Part shown: piece by piece, positions 26,310-35,487 of the stretch | How positions within the stretch are numbered: position 1 is the stretch's first letter | Layout of the letters: each line of letters begins with the position of its first letter | Origin: CAZDXJ01 sp050303615 | GTDB taxonomy: Bacteria > Pseudomonadota > Gammaproteobacteria > Methylococcales > Methylomonadaceae | Length of the DNA stretch: 64,000 bases | Direction of reading: 5' to 3' | NCBI GenBank assembly: GCA_050303615.1 | Contig: JBNLCC010000119.1 | Coordinates: forward strand, 12,878-76,877 | Position numbers and translations under genes: made by a program | Notes under the pieces: model-generated | The model's input: the letters and a program-made list of their open reading frames with translations, nothing else | Databases searched by the model: none | Told to the model about the DNA's origin: nothing

Positions 26310-26936
26310 ATGTTAACAATCGCTATTTCGAAAGGAAGAATATACGAAGAAGCCTTACCGCTATTGGAACAAGCCGGAATCACACCCATTGATGACCCGA
26401 AAAAAAGCCGCAAACTGATTCTGTCCACCAACCGGGCAGATGTTCAACTAGTAATTATCCGGGCAACGGATGTACCGACCTTTGTCGAATACGGCGCCGC
26501 CGACCTGGGCATCGCCGGCAAAGACGTACTGTTGGAACACGGCGCGGAAGCTTTATACGAGCCGTTGGATTTAGGTATTTCACGGTGCCGGCTGATGACG
26601 GCAATTCCCAAAAATGCACCGGAAATACAAAACCGGGTTCGCGTGGCGACAAAATACGTTAATATAGCGCAACGCTATTTCGCCAAAAAAGGAATCCAGG
26701 CGGAAATTATCAAACTCTATGGTTCGATGGAACTCGCACCGCTGGTGGGTCTGGCGGATTGCATCGTTGATCTGGTCGATACCGGCAATACGCTGAAAGC
26801 AAACGGCCTGGAAGCCCGGGATTTAATTATGCACATCAGTTCCCGTCTTATTGTCAATAAGGCATCAATGAAAATGAAACATGAAGCGATCCGCTCGTTG
26901 ATCGATCAATTGCGTAACAGCTTATCAGCCAATTAA
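26310..26936 (+). CDS. hisG: ATP phosphoribosyltransferase HisG, short form
   Basis: A 208-residue catalytic subunit for the first step of histidine synthesis. MLTIAISKGRIYEEALPLLEQAG is the family start, so the ATG at 26310 is preferred to the upstream TTG at 26238. The PRPP-binding stretch VDLVDTGNTLKANGL is present. The regulatory C-terminal domain is absent, so this is the HisG-S type, which needs HisZ; no hisZ is in the window. It lies 4 bases before hisD. Confidence 0.95.
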   Translation: MLTIAISKGRIYEEALPLLEQAGITPIDDPKKSRKLILSTNRADVQLVIIRATDVPTFVEYGAADLGIAGKDVLLEHGAEALYEPLDLGISRCRLMTAIPKNAPEIQNRVRVATKYVNIAQRYFAKKGIQAEIIKLYGSMELAPLVGLADCIVDLVDTGNTLKANGLEARDLIMHISSRLIVNKASMKMKHEAIRSLIDQLRNSLSAN

Positions 26937-26940
26937 AGTT

Positions 26941-28245
26941 ATGAACGATTTAAAAATCACCAAGTTAAATGCTCACGACGATGACTTCCGCTTGCGGTTG
27001 GCTGAATTGGTTGCATGGGACGAAACGGAAGACCTGGAAATTCAACAACGGGTTGCCGCGATTATTGCCGAAGTCAGACGCAACGGCAACCAAGCGGTTA
27101 TTGAATACACCAATCGTTTCGACCAGTGCAGTTTCGCCGATGCCGCAGATCTGGAAATACCACAACAGACATTACAGGATGCCTGGGAACAGTTACCGTC
27201 AGATGCAGCGGCAGCGTTAAAAACGGCTGCCGAACGTATTCGCGCTTATGCAGAAAACCAGAAAATGCAATCCTGGCAATTTACCGAACAGGACGGAACC
27301 GTCTTGGGACAAAAAATTACCCCACTGGACAGAGCCGGCTTGTATGTGCCCGGCGGCAAGGCCGCTTATCCCTCGTCAGTGCTAATGAACGCGATCCCGG
27401 CAAAAGTGGCCGGCGTGCGTGAACTGATTATGGTGGTTCCCACCCCGCAAGGGGAAACCAATCAATTGGTTCTGGCGGCAGCATGGCTTGCCGGAGTCGA
27501 CCGCGCGTTTTCGATCGGAGGAGCCCAGGCGATCGCAGCGCTGGCTTACGGAACGGAAACCATACCGGCCGTCGAAAAAATTGTCGGTCCCGGTAATATT
27601 TATGTGGCAACGGCCAAAAAGATGGTGTTCGGCCAAGTCGGCATCGATATGATTGCCGGTCCTTCGGAAATTTTAGTGATTTGCGACGGGCATACCGATC
27701 CCGACTGGATTGCCATGGATCTGTTTTCGCAGGCCGAGCATGACGAAAATGCCCAAGCCATATTGCTTTCCGATAATGCTGATTTTCTCAGCGCGGTCGA
27801 ACAAAGCATCCACAAATTATTGCCGGAAATGGAACGTGCCGATGTCATCAAGGCTTCTTTGAGCACAAGGGGCGCTTTGATCCTGGTCAGTGACCTGAAT
27901 CAAGCGGCGGAAGTCGCCAATTCAATCGCTCCCGAGCATTTGGAATTGTCGGTCGGCGATCCGGAACGGTTATGTGAAAAAATTCGCAATGCCGGCGCTA
28001 TCTTTTTAGGCCGATATACGGCCGAAGCCCTGGGAGACTATTGCGCAGGGCCAAACCATGTTTTGCCGACTTCCGGCACGGCACGATTTTCATCGCCGCT
28101 AGGCGTCTATGATTTCCAAAAACGTTCCAGCATCATTTTCTGTTCCGATGCCGCCGCAGACAAATTAGGCAGAACCGCTTCGATCCTGGCCAGGGGTGAA
28201 AGTTTGACGGCGCATGCCCGATCTGCCGAATACCGTATCAGATAG
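26941..28245 (+). CDS. hisD: histidinol dehydrogenase HisD
   Basis: A 434-residue Zn- and NAD-dependent enzyme oxidising histidinol to histidine in two steps. Typical segments are GLYVPGGKAAYPSSVLMNAIPAKVAGV, IVGPGNIYVATAKK, the QAEHDENAQAILL zinc and catalytic region, and the late GDYCAGPNHVLPTSGTARFSSPLGV. Second of hisG-hisD-hisC. Confidence 0.97.
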   Translation: MNDLKITKLNAHDDDFRLRLAELVAWDETEDLEIQQRVAAIIAEVRRNGNQAVIEYTNRFDQCSFADAADLEIPQQTLQDAWEQLPSDAAAALKTAAERIRAYAENQKMQSWQFTEQDGTVLGQKITPLDRAGLYVPGGKAAYPSSVLMNAIPAKVAGVRELIMVVPTPQGETNQLVLAAAWLAGVDRAFSIGGAQAIAALAYGTETIPAVEKIVGPGNIYVATAKKMVFGQVGIDMIAGPSEILVICDGHTDPDWIAMDLFSQAEHDENAQAILLSDNADFLSAVEQSIHKLLPEMERADVIKASLSTRGALILVSDLNQAAEVANSIAPEHLELSVGDPERLCEKIRNAGAIFLGRYTAEALGDYCAGPNHVLPTSGTARFSSPLGVYDFQKRSSIIFCSDAAADKLGRTASILARGESLTAHARSAEYRIR

Positions 28246-28261
28246 CCGCCAAATTTTGCCG

Positions 28262-29353
28262 ATGACACAAAAAAAGGACAGCATTCAATCTGTTTTCCGC
28301 AAGGAAGTGCTTGCCATGTCTGCGTACCATGTTGCTGAAGCCAAGGACCTGATCAAACTCGATGCAATGGAAAATCCTTATAATTGGCCGGAAAACATCA
28401 CCGGGCAATGGCTGGAAAAACTACGCGGTTGCCAATTAAACCGCTATCCCGACCCCGATGCAAAGCAACTGACCGCCACCCTGAGAAGAATCAACAATAT
28501 TGCCGACAACAATGCCATTTTATTGGGCAACGGTTCCGATGAAATTATCCAACTGCTGCTAATGGCCATCCCCGGTAACTCGACTGTCCTGTCACCGGAT
28601 CCGGGTTTTGTCATGTATCGGCAAATTGCCCGGTGCCTTGGATTGAATTATCAAGGCATCCCGCTGCTTAAAAACAGTTTTGATTTGGACATGGCTGCGA
28701 TGCAGGAAGCCATAATGCGCCATCAACCGGCAATCATTTTTTTGGCTTACCCCAATAACCCGACCGGCAATCTGTTCAGCAAGTCATCTATTTTGCGCAT
28801 TTTGCAGATGGCCCCCGGTCTGGTGATACTGGATGAAGCCTATGCGCCTTTTGCCAATGACAGTTTTCTCGGAGCGGTTAACGAGCATGAACGGTTATTG
28901 GTCATGCGCACCGTTTCGAAACTGGGCTTGGCAGGGCTACGCTTGGGTTACCTGGTGGGTAATCCGGCACTGATTACGCAACTCAATAAAATCCGCCTAC
29001 CCTATAATATTAATATATTGACTCAAATCAGCGCGGATTTCGCTTTATCCAACAGGGATCTTTTCGAGCAACAGACTCAAAGCATCTGTGCCGAAAGGGA
29101 ATGGCTGTTCGAACAACTCAATGCGCAGCCAGGAATCACCGCTTACCCCAGCTCGGCAAATTTCATATTGTTCCACAGCGCGCAACATGCTGCGGATAAA
29201 CTATACACTGATTTGAAGGCGCAAGGTATTCTGATAAAAAACACCTCGCCGCAAGGCGGGTTGTTGACCGGCTGTTTGCGCGTAACAATAGGCAAACCGG
29301 AAGAAAACAGACTTTTCATCACGGCATTACAAAACAGTCTGACAAATCATTGA
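28262..29353 (+). CDS. hisC: histidinol-phosphate aminotransferase HisC
   Basis: A 363-residue fold-type I PLP enzyme. It has KLDAMENPYNWP at the start, GNGSDEIIQLL, YPNNPTGNLFS and the PLP lysine segment RTVSKLGLAGLRLGYLVG. The frame is open from 28214 inside hisD. The ATG at 28262 keeps the FRKEVLAMSAYHV lead-in usual for homologues; 28316 is a shorter alternative. It ends the his cluster. Confidence 0.95.
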   Translation: MTQKKDSIQSVFRKEVLAMSAYHVAEAKDLIKLDAMENPYNWPENITGQWLEKLRGCQLNRYPDPDAKQLTATLRRINNIADNNAILLGNGSDEIIQLLLMAIPGNSTVLSPDPGFVMYRQIARCLGLNYQGIPLLKNSFDLDMAAMQEAIMRHQPAIIFLAYPNNPTGNLFSKSSILRILQMAPGLVILDEAYAPFANDSFLGAVNEHERLLVMRTVSKLGLAGLRLGYLVGNPALITQLNKIRLPYNINILTQISADFALSNRDLFEQQTQSICAEREWLFEQLNAQPGITAYPSSANFILFHSAQHAADKLYTDLKAQGILIKNTSPQGGLLTGCLRVTIGKPEENRLFITALQNSLTNH

Positions 29354-29510
29354 ACCGATTCGTTAAATAATATATTTGTTTCAAGCAAATAGACATTGCC
29401 TGAACTTTACAACTTGGGAGCACATACGGCATCAACACTTTATAAGATAAGGCTGAAAACCGGCCGGACTAGCCATCTGTTTGATTATAAAGTAAATTAA
29501 TAACCAATAA

Positions 29511-29539
29511 TTACGTACTTCCATTATTAATGGTATATT
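29511..29539 (+). promoter_or_regulatory. candidate petABC promoter with palindrome in the spacer
   Basis: TTACGT (29511-29516), 17 bases, TATATT (29534-29539). The -35 is poor, the -10 good. A perfect palindrome CCATTA-T-TAATGG fills 29521-29533, ending next to the -10, where a repressor would block polymerase. The predicted start is about 50 bases before petA. Confidence 0.35.
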
Positions 29540-29598
29540 GCTCATTACAAAAAAGACGTGTAATAAGAAACATACCAATCCAATCAGGAGTTTTGCAC

Positions 29599-30198
29599 AT
29601 GAATAATAAAGGCGTCGATCAATCAAAACGCCAGTTTCTGACTTCGGCCCTGACCGTTGTCGGAGCAGTCGGTACGGGGTTCGTTGCCGTTCCCTTTCTC
29701 GCTCAAATGCAACCCAGCGTCAAAACGGAAGCCGCCGGTGCCCCCGTGGAAATTGACATCAGCAAAATCGAAAACGGCCAATTGATTCGCGCCGAGTGGC
29801 GCGGCAAACCGGTGTGGGTACTGAAACGTACTGAAACGGTTTTGGAAACACTAAAAGAGCTTGACGACCAGTTGGCAGATCCGCAATCCAACGAATCAAA
29901 ACAGCCTTCCTACAGTAAAAATCCCGTTCGTTCAATTAAACCGGAAATCTTTATTGCCATCGGACTTTGTACCCATTTAGGCTGTTCCCCGACCTTTCGT
30001 CCTGAAGTGGCTCCGCCGGATCTGGGGCCAAAATGGAAAGGCGGTTTCTTTTGTCCTTGCCATGGCTCCTGGTTTGACTTGGCCGGCAGAGTATTTCGCG
30101 GTGTGCCGGCTCCGACCAACCTGGAAATTCCGCCTCACCGCTATATTACCGAAACACGCATCCTTATCGGAGAAGATCAACAGGAGCAAAGCGCATGA
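29599..30198 (+). CDS. petA: ubiquinol-cytochrome c reductase iron-sulfur subunit (Rieske)
   Basis: A 199-residue Rieske protein of the bc1 complex. The N-terminus KRQFLTSALTVVGAVGTG is a Tat-like signal anchor with Lys-Arg in place of the twin arginine. The [2Fe-2S] ligands lie in CTHLGCSP (near residue 123) and CPCHGSWFD. The ATG at 29599, with AGGAG 8 bases upstream, is chosen over the longer frame from 29530. It overlaps petB by 4 bases. Confidence 0.96.
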   Translation: MNNKGVDQSKRQFLTSALTVVGAVGTGFVAVPFLAQMQPSVKTEAAGAPVEIDISKIENGQLIRAEWRGKPVWVLKRTETVLETLKELDDQLADPQSNESKQPSYSKNPVRSIKPEIFIAIGLCTHLGCSPTFRPEVAPPDLGPKWKGGFFCPCHGSWFDLAGRVFRGVPAPTNLEIPPHRYITETRILIGEDQQEQSA

Positions 30199-31595
30199 AA
30201 CCAAACCGCTTTACAATTTGCTCAAACTGGGTTTTGGAGCGTTTCCCGCTGTCAAAAATCTGGCAAGAGCACATGTCCCACTATTATGCGCCGAAAAACT
30301 TCAATTTCTGGTATTTCTTCGGATCGCTCGCCCTGCTGGTATTGGTCATCCAGCTGATCACCGGAATTTTATTGACCATGAACTACAAACCGGACGCCGG
30401 TCTCGCCTTTGAATCAGTCGAATATATCATGCGCGAAGTCAAATGGGGCTGGCTGGTACGTTATATGCATTCGACCGGCGCTTCAGCCTTTTTCATCGTG
30501 ATTTACCTACACATGTTCAGAGGCTTGATTTACGGTTCTTTCAAACATCCCCGGGAGCTGATCTGGATATTCGGCATGTTTATTTATGTCTGCCTGATGG
30601 CGGAAGCATTCATGGGCTACTTGCTGCCTTGGGGACAAATGTCCTATTGGGGAGCACAGGTCATCATTTCGCTGTTCAGCGCGATCCCGTTCGTAGGTGA
30701 TGAATTATCGTTATGGATCAGGGGCGATTATGTTATTTCGGATGCAACCTTAAACCGCTTCTTCGCTTTCCATGTCATTGCCGTACCTCTGGTGCTGGTT
30801 TTACTGGTTTTACTGCACATCATCGCCCTGCATGAAGTCGGCTCCAACAACCCGGACGGCGTGGAAATCAAGGAAACCAAAGACCCCTGGGGCGTGCCTA
30901 TCGACGGCATTCCTTTGCATCCCTATTACACTGTCAAGGATATATTCGCAGTCGGTGTTTTCCTGTTCTTTTTTGCCGCGGTCATTTTTTACATGCCTGA
31001 AATGGGCGGATATTTTCTCGAACACGCAAATTTCATACCCGCCGACCCGTTGAAGACACCGGAACACATTGCGCCGGTATGGTATTTCACGCCTTTTTAT
31101 GCCATTTTAAGGGCAATACCCGACAAATTCGCCGGCGTAATCGGCATGGGCAGCGCAATTTTCGTGCTATTTCTGTTGCCTTGGCTCGACCGCACAAAAA
31201 CCAAATCTATTCGCTACCGCGGCGGTATTTATAAAAAAGCCGTGTTGCTGTTCGTTATCAGCTTTGTCGGCTTAGGCTACCTGGGCACCCAACCGGCGAC
31301 CCCCACTGCCACAGTAATTGCCAGAATTCTGACCGTCATCTATTTCGGATTTTTCTTATTGATGCCGATCTATACCCGCTGGGAAAAGCTGAAACAAGTT
31401 CCGTCGAGAGTCAGGCATCAACCATCATTTGAGGAACGCATCCCGGCGATAAAGGATACTTTCGATGAAATGACGCTTAAAAATCCGATCACGACCAAAA
31501 GCGGCAAAATCATTCTGCCAAGAAGACCCAATCCAGCAGGTATTCTCAACGTTGCCATTAAACTAGCCAAAAAAACCAAAGACAGCCTTGATTAA
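30195..31595 (+). CDS. petB: cytochrome b of the bc1 complex
   Basis: A 466-residue integral membrane subunit carrying two b hemes and the Qo and Qi quinone sites. It has the heme-ligand helices (RYMHSTGASAFFIVIYLHMF; FFAFHVIAVPLVLVLLVLLHIIALHEVGSNNP), MGYLLPWGQMSYWGA, and a PEW-like loop reading PVWYFTPFYAILRAIPDKF. It is full length rather than split into b6 and subunit IV. The C-terminal 60 residues form a hydrophilic extension. Confidence 0.97.
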   Translation: MKPNRFTICSNWVLERFPLSKIWQEHMSHYYAPKNFNFWYFFGSLALLVLVIQLITGILLTMNYKPDAGLAFESVEYIMREVKWGWLVRYMHSTGASAFFIVIYLHMFRGLIYGSFKHPRELIWIFGMFIYVCLMAEAFMGYLLPWGQMSYWGAQVIISLFSAIPFVGDELSLWIRGDYVISDATLNRFFAFHVIAVPLVLVLLVLLHIIALHEVGSNNPDGVEIKETKDPWGVPIDGIPLHPYYTVKDIFAVGVFLFFFAAVIFYMPEMGGYFLEHANFIPADPLKTPEHIAPVWYFTPFYAILRAIPDKFAGVIGMGSAIFVLFLLPWLDRTKTKSIRYRGGIYKKAVLLFVISFVGLGYLGTQPATPTATVIARILTVIYFGFFLLMPIYTRWEKLKQVPSRVRHQPSFEERIPAIKDTFDEMTLKNPITTKSGKIILPRRPNPAGILNVAIKLAKKTKDSLD

Positions 31596-31596
31596 T

Positions 31597-32319
31597 ATGA
31601 AAAGTTTAGCTCGCATTTTTTTATTATTACTGCTGCCTTTCGCCGCTATGGCGTCCGGCGGTATGCCATTGCAGGAAGCCAGTATCGATCTTACCGACAA
31701 TGCGTCGCTCCGGCGCGGTGCAAAACATTATGTAACTTATTGTCTTGGCTGTCACTCGGCCCAACACATCCGCTATCTTAATATCGCCCATAACTTCGAC
31801 ACCACGGAAGAAAAAGTTCTGGCCGAGATCGCACCCGAAGGAGCGGGAATTTATGACAAACTGCTTAGCGCAATGAACGAACATGATGCGAATAGATGGT
31901 TCGGCACCAATCCGCCCGACCTGTCGCTGATTGCACGGTCACGCGGTCCCGACTGGCTGTACAGCTATTTAAAGGGTTTTTATGTCGACCCGGGCAAGCC
32001 TTTAGGCACCAATAATGCCGTATTCAAAGATGTCGGCATGCCCAATGTTCTATGGCAAATACAAGGATTGCAAAAGCCGCTTTTTAAAAAGGAAAACGGA
32101 CAAAAGATTATTGACAAACTTATTGCGATAGAACCCGGTACAATGAGTCCTGACGAATTCGATCAATTTGTCAATGATTTGGTCACTTTTTTGGTTTATG
32201 TTGGTGAGCCTCACCAACTTGAACGAGTGCGTATGGGCAAATACGTGCTACTGTTCATTTTTATGTTTATCGTCATCGCTTATCTTCTCAAAAAAGAATA
32301 TTGGAAGGATGTACACTAA
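31597..32319 (+). CDS. petC: cytochrome c1 of the bc1 complex
   Basis: A 240-residue protein. It has a signal peptide (MKSLARIFLLLLLPFAAMA), one CxxCH heme site (YCLGCHSAQH), a Met axial-ligand region (DVGMPNVLW) and a C-terminal transmembrane anchor (YVLLFIFMFIVIAYLL). The ATG at 31597 begins 1 base after the petB stop; a TTG at 31588 is an unlikely alternative. Electrons pass to a soluble or membrane c-type cytochrome. Confidence 0.96.
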   Translation: MKSLARIFLLLLLPFAAMASGGMPLQEASIDLTDNASLRRGAKHYVTYCLGCHSAQHIRYLNIAHNFDTTEEKVLAEIAPEGAGIYDKLLSAMNEHDANRWFGTNPPDLSLIARSRGPDWLYSYLKGFYVDPGKPLGTNNAVFKDVGMPNVLWQIQGLQKPLFKKENGQKIIDKLIAIEPGTMSPDEFDQFVNDLVTFLVYVGEPHQLERVRMGKYVLLFIFMFIVIAYLLKKEYWKDVH

Positions 32320-32647
32320 ATCAACTGCTTGATAATTACCGCTGAAGGAACAATATTTATTCAGCCGTGTTGCCGTAAATAAATAAAGTCTTTACGATAT
32401 CACTTGCAAACGGTTGAACCGCTCAAGTTTTTCGCTTCCGGAAAATAAGGATATTTTCCGGATAACCACGCAAACGGAGGAATAATTTAAAACCCATGTT
32501 AATCTGCCGAAACAAAGGTAAATTGCTCGATTTGCCTGCGTTTTATTGTGTTTTCCCAACATATCTTACTCATATCCCAACAAACATAGCCGCCCATGGT
32601 ATAATAATTAGCTTATCCGCTGAATATCCCGATAGAGGCAATGTTTC
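32320..32647. other. petC-sspA gap with two palindromes
   Basis: A perfect hairpin, CCGGAAAATA-AGGA-TATTTTCCGG, lies at 32438-32461, with CGGTT-G-AACCG just upstream at 32411-32421. No T-run follows the hairpin. A 61-codon frame from 32496 has no ribosome site at a useful distance and no recognisable product. The stretch probably holds the end of the pet transcript and the start of the ssp one. Confidence 0.45.
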
Positions 32648-33283
32648 GTGGCTAATCTTAATACCCGCAAATTTGTTATGAAACTATATTCTTCTGCTAC
32701 CTGTGCAATGAGTCATTGTGCTCGTTTTGTATTAAACGAAAAGAAAGTTGCTGCGGAAATTGAATATTATGATCCGTCCGACCCTCCCGAGGATTTACTT
32801 GAATTAAATCCCAACGGTACATCGCCGACATTAATTGAACGTGATCTGGTTCTTTATGATTCCCGCATCATCATGGAATACCTCGACGAACGTTTTCCTC
32901 ATCCGCCGTTACACCAAATGGACCCCGTATCGCGCGCCAACGATAGAATGCTGATCAAACGTATCGATCAGGATTGGTATGTGCTGCTAGATGAAATATT
33001 AAATTCCGGTGAGAAAAAGTCGGCGCGCGCTAAAAAAATGCTAAAAGAGAGTCTATTATCCGCTGTCCCGATTTTCGACTCCCGGGCTTATTTTATGAGT
33101 GACGAATTTTCATTAATTGACTGCGCGCTGGCTCCGTTACTTTGGCGCTTGCCCAGTGTCGGCATTGACCTGCCCAAGCAGGCGGTGGCTATTAAGAACT
33201 ACACCGACCGGATCTTTAAACGGGCCGCTTTTAAAGCGAGTCTTAGCGACGCTGAAAAAGAGATGGCTGAACTCCCTAAATGA
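32648..33283 (+). CDS. sspA: stringent starvation protein A
   Basis: A 211-residue GST-fold protein that binds RNA polymerase and affects stationary-phase and acid-stress expression. It has no catalytic GST residue pattern. The GTG at 32648, with AGAGG 9 bases upstream, gives MANLNTRKFVMKLYS, which lines up residue for residue with the E. coli N-terminus; the ATG at 32678 would be too short. It overlaps sspB by 4 bases. Confidence 0.95.
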   Translation: MANLNTRKFVMKLYSSATCAMSHCARFVLNEKKVAAEIEYYDPSDPPEDLLELNPNGTSPTLIERDLVLYDSRIIMEYLDERFPHPPLHQMDPVSRANDRMLIKRIDQDWYVLLDEILNSGEKKSARAKKMLKESLLSAVPIFDSRAYFMSDEFSLIDCALAPLLWRLPSVGIDLPKQAVAIKNYTDRIFKRAAFKASLSDAEKEMAELPK

Positions 33284-33657
33284 CTCCACTAAAACCTTAC
33301 CTGATCCGCTCCATTTACGAATGGATACTTGACAACCAAATGACACCGCATCTTTTAGTGGATGCGGAAAACACCGGAACCGTACTACCCCGGACATTCA
33401 TTGAGGACGGTAAAATTGTCTTGAACATACGCCCTGAAGCCGTGCAGGGCCTATCATTGGGAAATGACGAAATAGAATTTAACGCCCGCTTCGGCGGTAA
33501 ACCGATGCATATCATCGTTCCCTTGTCTGCAGTGATGGCGATTTTTACCAAAGAAAACGGCAAGGGCATGTTTTTTGACAATGATCAAAACGAAGAACCC
33601 ACGCCTCCGCCTGACAATAAGCCGACAACCAAACCCAAGTTACACGTTGTAAAATAA
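33280..33657 (+). CDS. sspB: ClpXP adaptor SspB
   Basis: A 125-residue adaptor that delivers ssrA-tagged proteins to ClpXP. The folded domain runs from LIRSIYEWILDNQMTPHLLVDA to VPLSAVMAIFTKENGKGMFF. An acidic linker and the C-terminal ClpX-binding tail (KPKLHVVK) follow. Translation is coupled to sspA. Confidence 0.95.
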   Translation: MTPLKPYLIRSIYEWILDNQMTPHLLVDAENTGTVLPRTFIEDGKIVLNIRPEAVQGLSLGNDEIEFNARFGGKPMHIIVPLSAVMAIFTKENGKGMFFDNDQNEEPTPPPDNKPTTKPKLHVVK

Positions 33658-33741
33658 CTCCGATGGAAACAGGCTTAATTTAGAGGGTTTAGGAGCAAAT
33701 CGCGCATCACGGCAAGTCCCAGCAACATTTGAAGGGCCGGA

Positions 33742-35487
33742 ATGAAAACATACTATCTCGGTTTATCGGTTACTTACCATGATCCGGCTCTAGCAATTAT
33801 CAATGAACAGGGAGAAGTGCTGTATGCGGAAGCGACCGAACGTTGTCTGCAAAATAAACGCGCGTTGAACTGCGCGCCGGACCAATTACTGCATATCGCC
33901 GGTATTTTAGAGACGTATTGCCCTGATCCCGGCGAGTTTGTCGTTAGCATTAACTGGCTGAAAAAACGCCCCTTGTATGAAACAGTCGTCGCCCGTTTGG
34001 GTTATTTATCGGCCCCTGGGTTGTTGAAACCCGGCTTCAAACGGCTGCGTTCGCCGCTGGAAAATTACCAGTTGCACCATATGATTGCCTGCCAGCGCAA
34101 CAGCATCGTCACCGCCGGCATCAACCTGGTCCGGAAAGTCCGCGAACTTTATCCTCGATGCAAGATTCGCTTTGCCGATTTTGCTCATCATCTGACTCAT
34201 GCTGCAACGGCCTGTTATAGCAGCCCTTTCGAGCATGCAGCCTGTGCGGTTGTCGATTCCTTCGGTGAAAACGGTTCAATGGCTTTTTACCGTTACCGCA
34301 ACCGGCGCCTGCAGTTACTGCATGAAACCAAGGGCACCGGCAGCCTGGGGTTTTATTATATGAAAATTACCGAACTATGCGGCTTTGACTGGCTAAAAGG
34401 CGAGGAATGGAAAGTCATGGGACTTGCCCCCTACGGCAGACTCAATCAAGCGCTTTACCGCTTGCTGCAATCGACAATTACCGTCGACGGCTTGCACTGC
34501 AGCCATCCGGGAAAAAGCCTGTTCGACAATATCGAGGCGTTGCGGCAATTCCAAAATAACCAGGATAGCCCGATACAATCAGCCGCCAACCTGGCTTATA
34601 CTGGCCAATTTTTCTTTGCCGAGTTAATGACACGCTTATTGCAGCACCTCTATAAGGTCAGTGGTTCCGATTACCTGACCCTGGCCGGCGGATGTGCTTT
34701 AAATTCCTCGTTCAGCGGACAAATCACCGGCCGCACCAGCTTTAAACGGGTATTCATACCTTCCGCGCCGGCCGATGACGGTACGGCGTTGGGTGCAGCA
34801 TGGCTCGGGTTTTACCGTGATTTTCCCGATTTTCCGGGACCGGCCAAATTATTATCGCCCTATACCGGTTCAACGATATCGGAATCGGCAATAACAAGAT
34901 TGATCACCTTTAACGGCTCGCTAAAAATCCGCCATTTGCCCGGCGAAATCTGCACGGAAACCGCCGGCAGGCTGGCCAGGGGCCAGCTTATCGGCTGGAT
35001 CCAGGGCCGCGCCGAATACGGACCGCGCGCCTTGGGCAACAGGTCCATCCTGGCGGACCCACGCCATGCAGTAACCAAGGATCAAATCAACCAAAAAATT
35101 AAATTCCGCGAAACCTTTCGACCGTTTGCTCCCGCGATTTTGCATCAATACGGTGACGAATATTTTGAAAATTACCAGGAGTCGCCGTACATGGACAAAA
35201 CACTGTCGATCAGGTCCGAAAAACGCAAGACAATCGCCGCAGTCTGCCATGTCGATGGAACCGGGCGCCTGCAAACTGTCAAAAAAGAATGGAACCCGCG
35301 CTTTTATCATTTGATCGACAGCTTTTATCGAATCACCGCTGTGCCGGTGCTGTTGAACACCAGCTTCAATATCATGGGCAAACCGTTGGTTCATTCTTTG
35401 GAAGATGCCGTCAGCGTATTTTTAACCACCGGCCTGGATGCGTTGGTCATCGAAGATTATTTGATATGTAAACCCGGGAATGAATAA
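33742..35487 (+). CDS. NodU/CmcH-type O-carbamoyltransferase
   Basis: A 581-residue two-domain enzyme. The Kae1-like domain has HDPALAIINEQG (about 13-24), AHHLTHAATA (H149/H153, metal site as in TobZ), VVDSFGENGS (D172), LAGGCALNSS and APADDGTALGAAW. The C-terminal YrdC-like domain has EYGPRALGNRSILADPR, KFRETFRPFAPAIL and LNTSFNIMGKPLV. Relatives use carbamoyl phosphate and ATP, via carbamoyl-AMP, to carbamoylate hydroxyl groups of antibiotics or Nod factors. It is first of a packed plus-strand run and overlaps the next gene by 8 bases. AAGGGCCGGA precedes the ATG. The acceptor is unknown. Confidence 0.9.
   Translation: MKTYYLGLSVTYHDPALAIINEQGEVLYAEATERCLQNKRALNCAPDQLLHIAGILETYCPDPGEFVVSINWLKKRPLYETVVARLGYLSAPGLLKPGFKRLRSPLENYQLHHMIACQRNSIVTAGINLVRKVRELYPRCKIRFADFAHHLTHAATACYSSPFEHAACAVVDSFGENGSMAFYRYRNRRLQLLHETKGTGSLGFYYMKITELCGFDWLKGEEWKVMGLAPYGRLNQALYRLLQSTITVDGLHCSHPGKSLFDNIEALRQFQNNQDSPIQSAANLAYTGQFFFAELMTRLLQHLYKVSGSDYLTLAGGCALNSSFSGQITGRTSFKRVFIPSAPADDGTALGAAWLGFYRDFPDFPGPAKLLSPYTGSTISESAITRLITFNGSLKIRHLPGEICTETAGRLARGQLIGWIQGRAEYGPRALGNRSILADPRHAVTKDQINQKIKFRETFRPFAPAILHQYGDEYFENYQESPYMDKTLSIRSEKRKTIAAVCHVDGTGRLQTVKKEWNPRFYHLIDSFYRITAVPVLLNTSFNIMGKPLVHSLEDAVSVFLTTGLDALVIEDYLICKPGNE

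Noticed and set aside
32496..32681. 61-codon plus-strand frame upstream of sspA
   Set aside because: GGAGG is 15 bases away, the translation resembles no family, and it runs into the sspA coding region in another frame.
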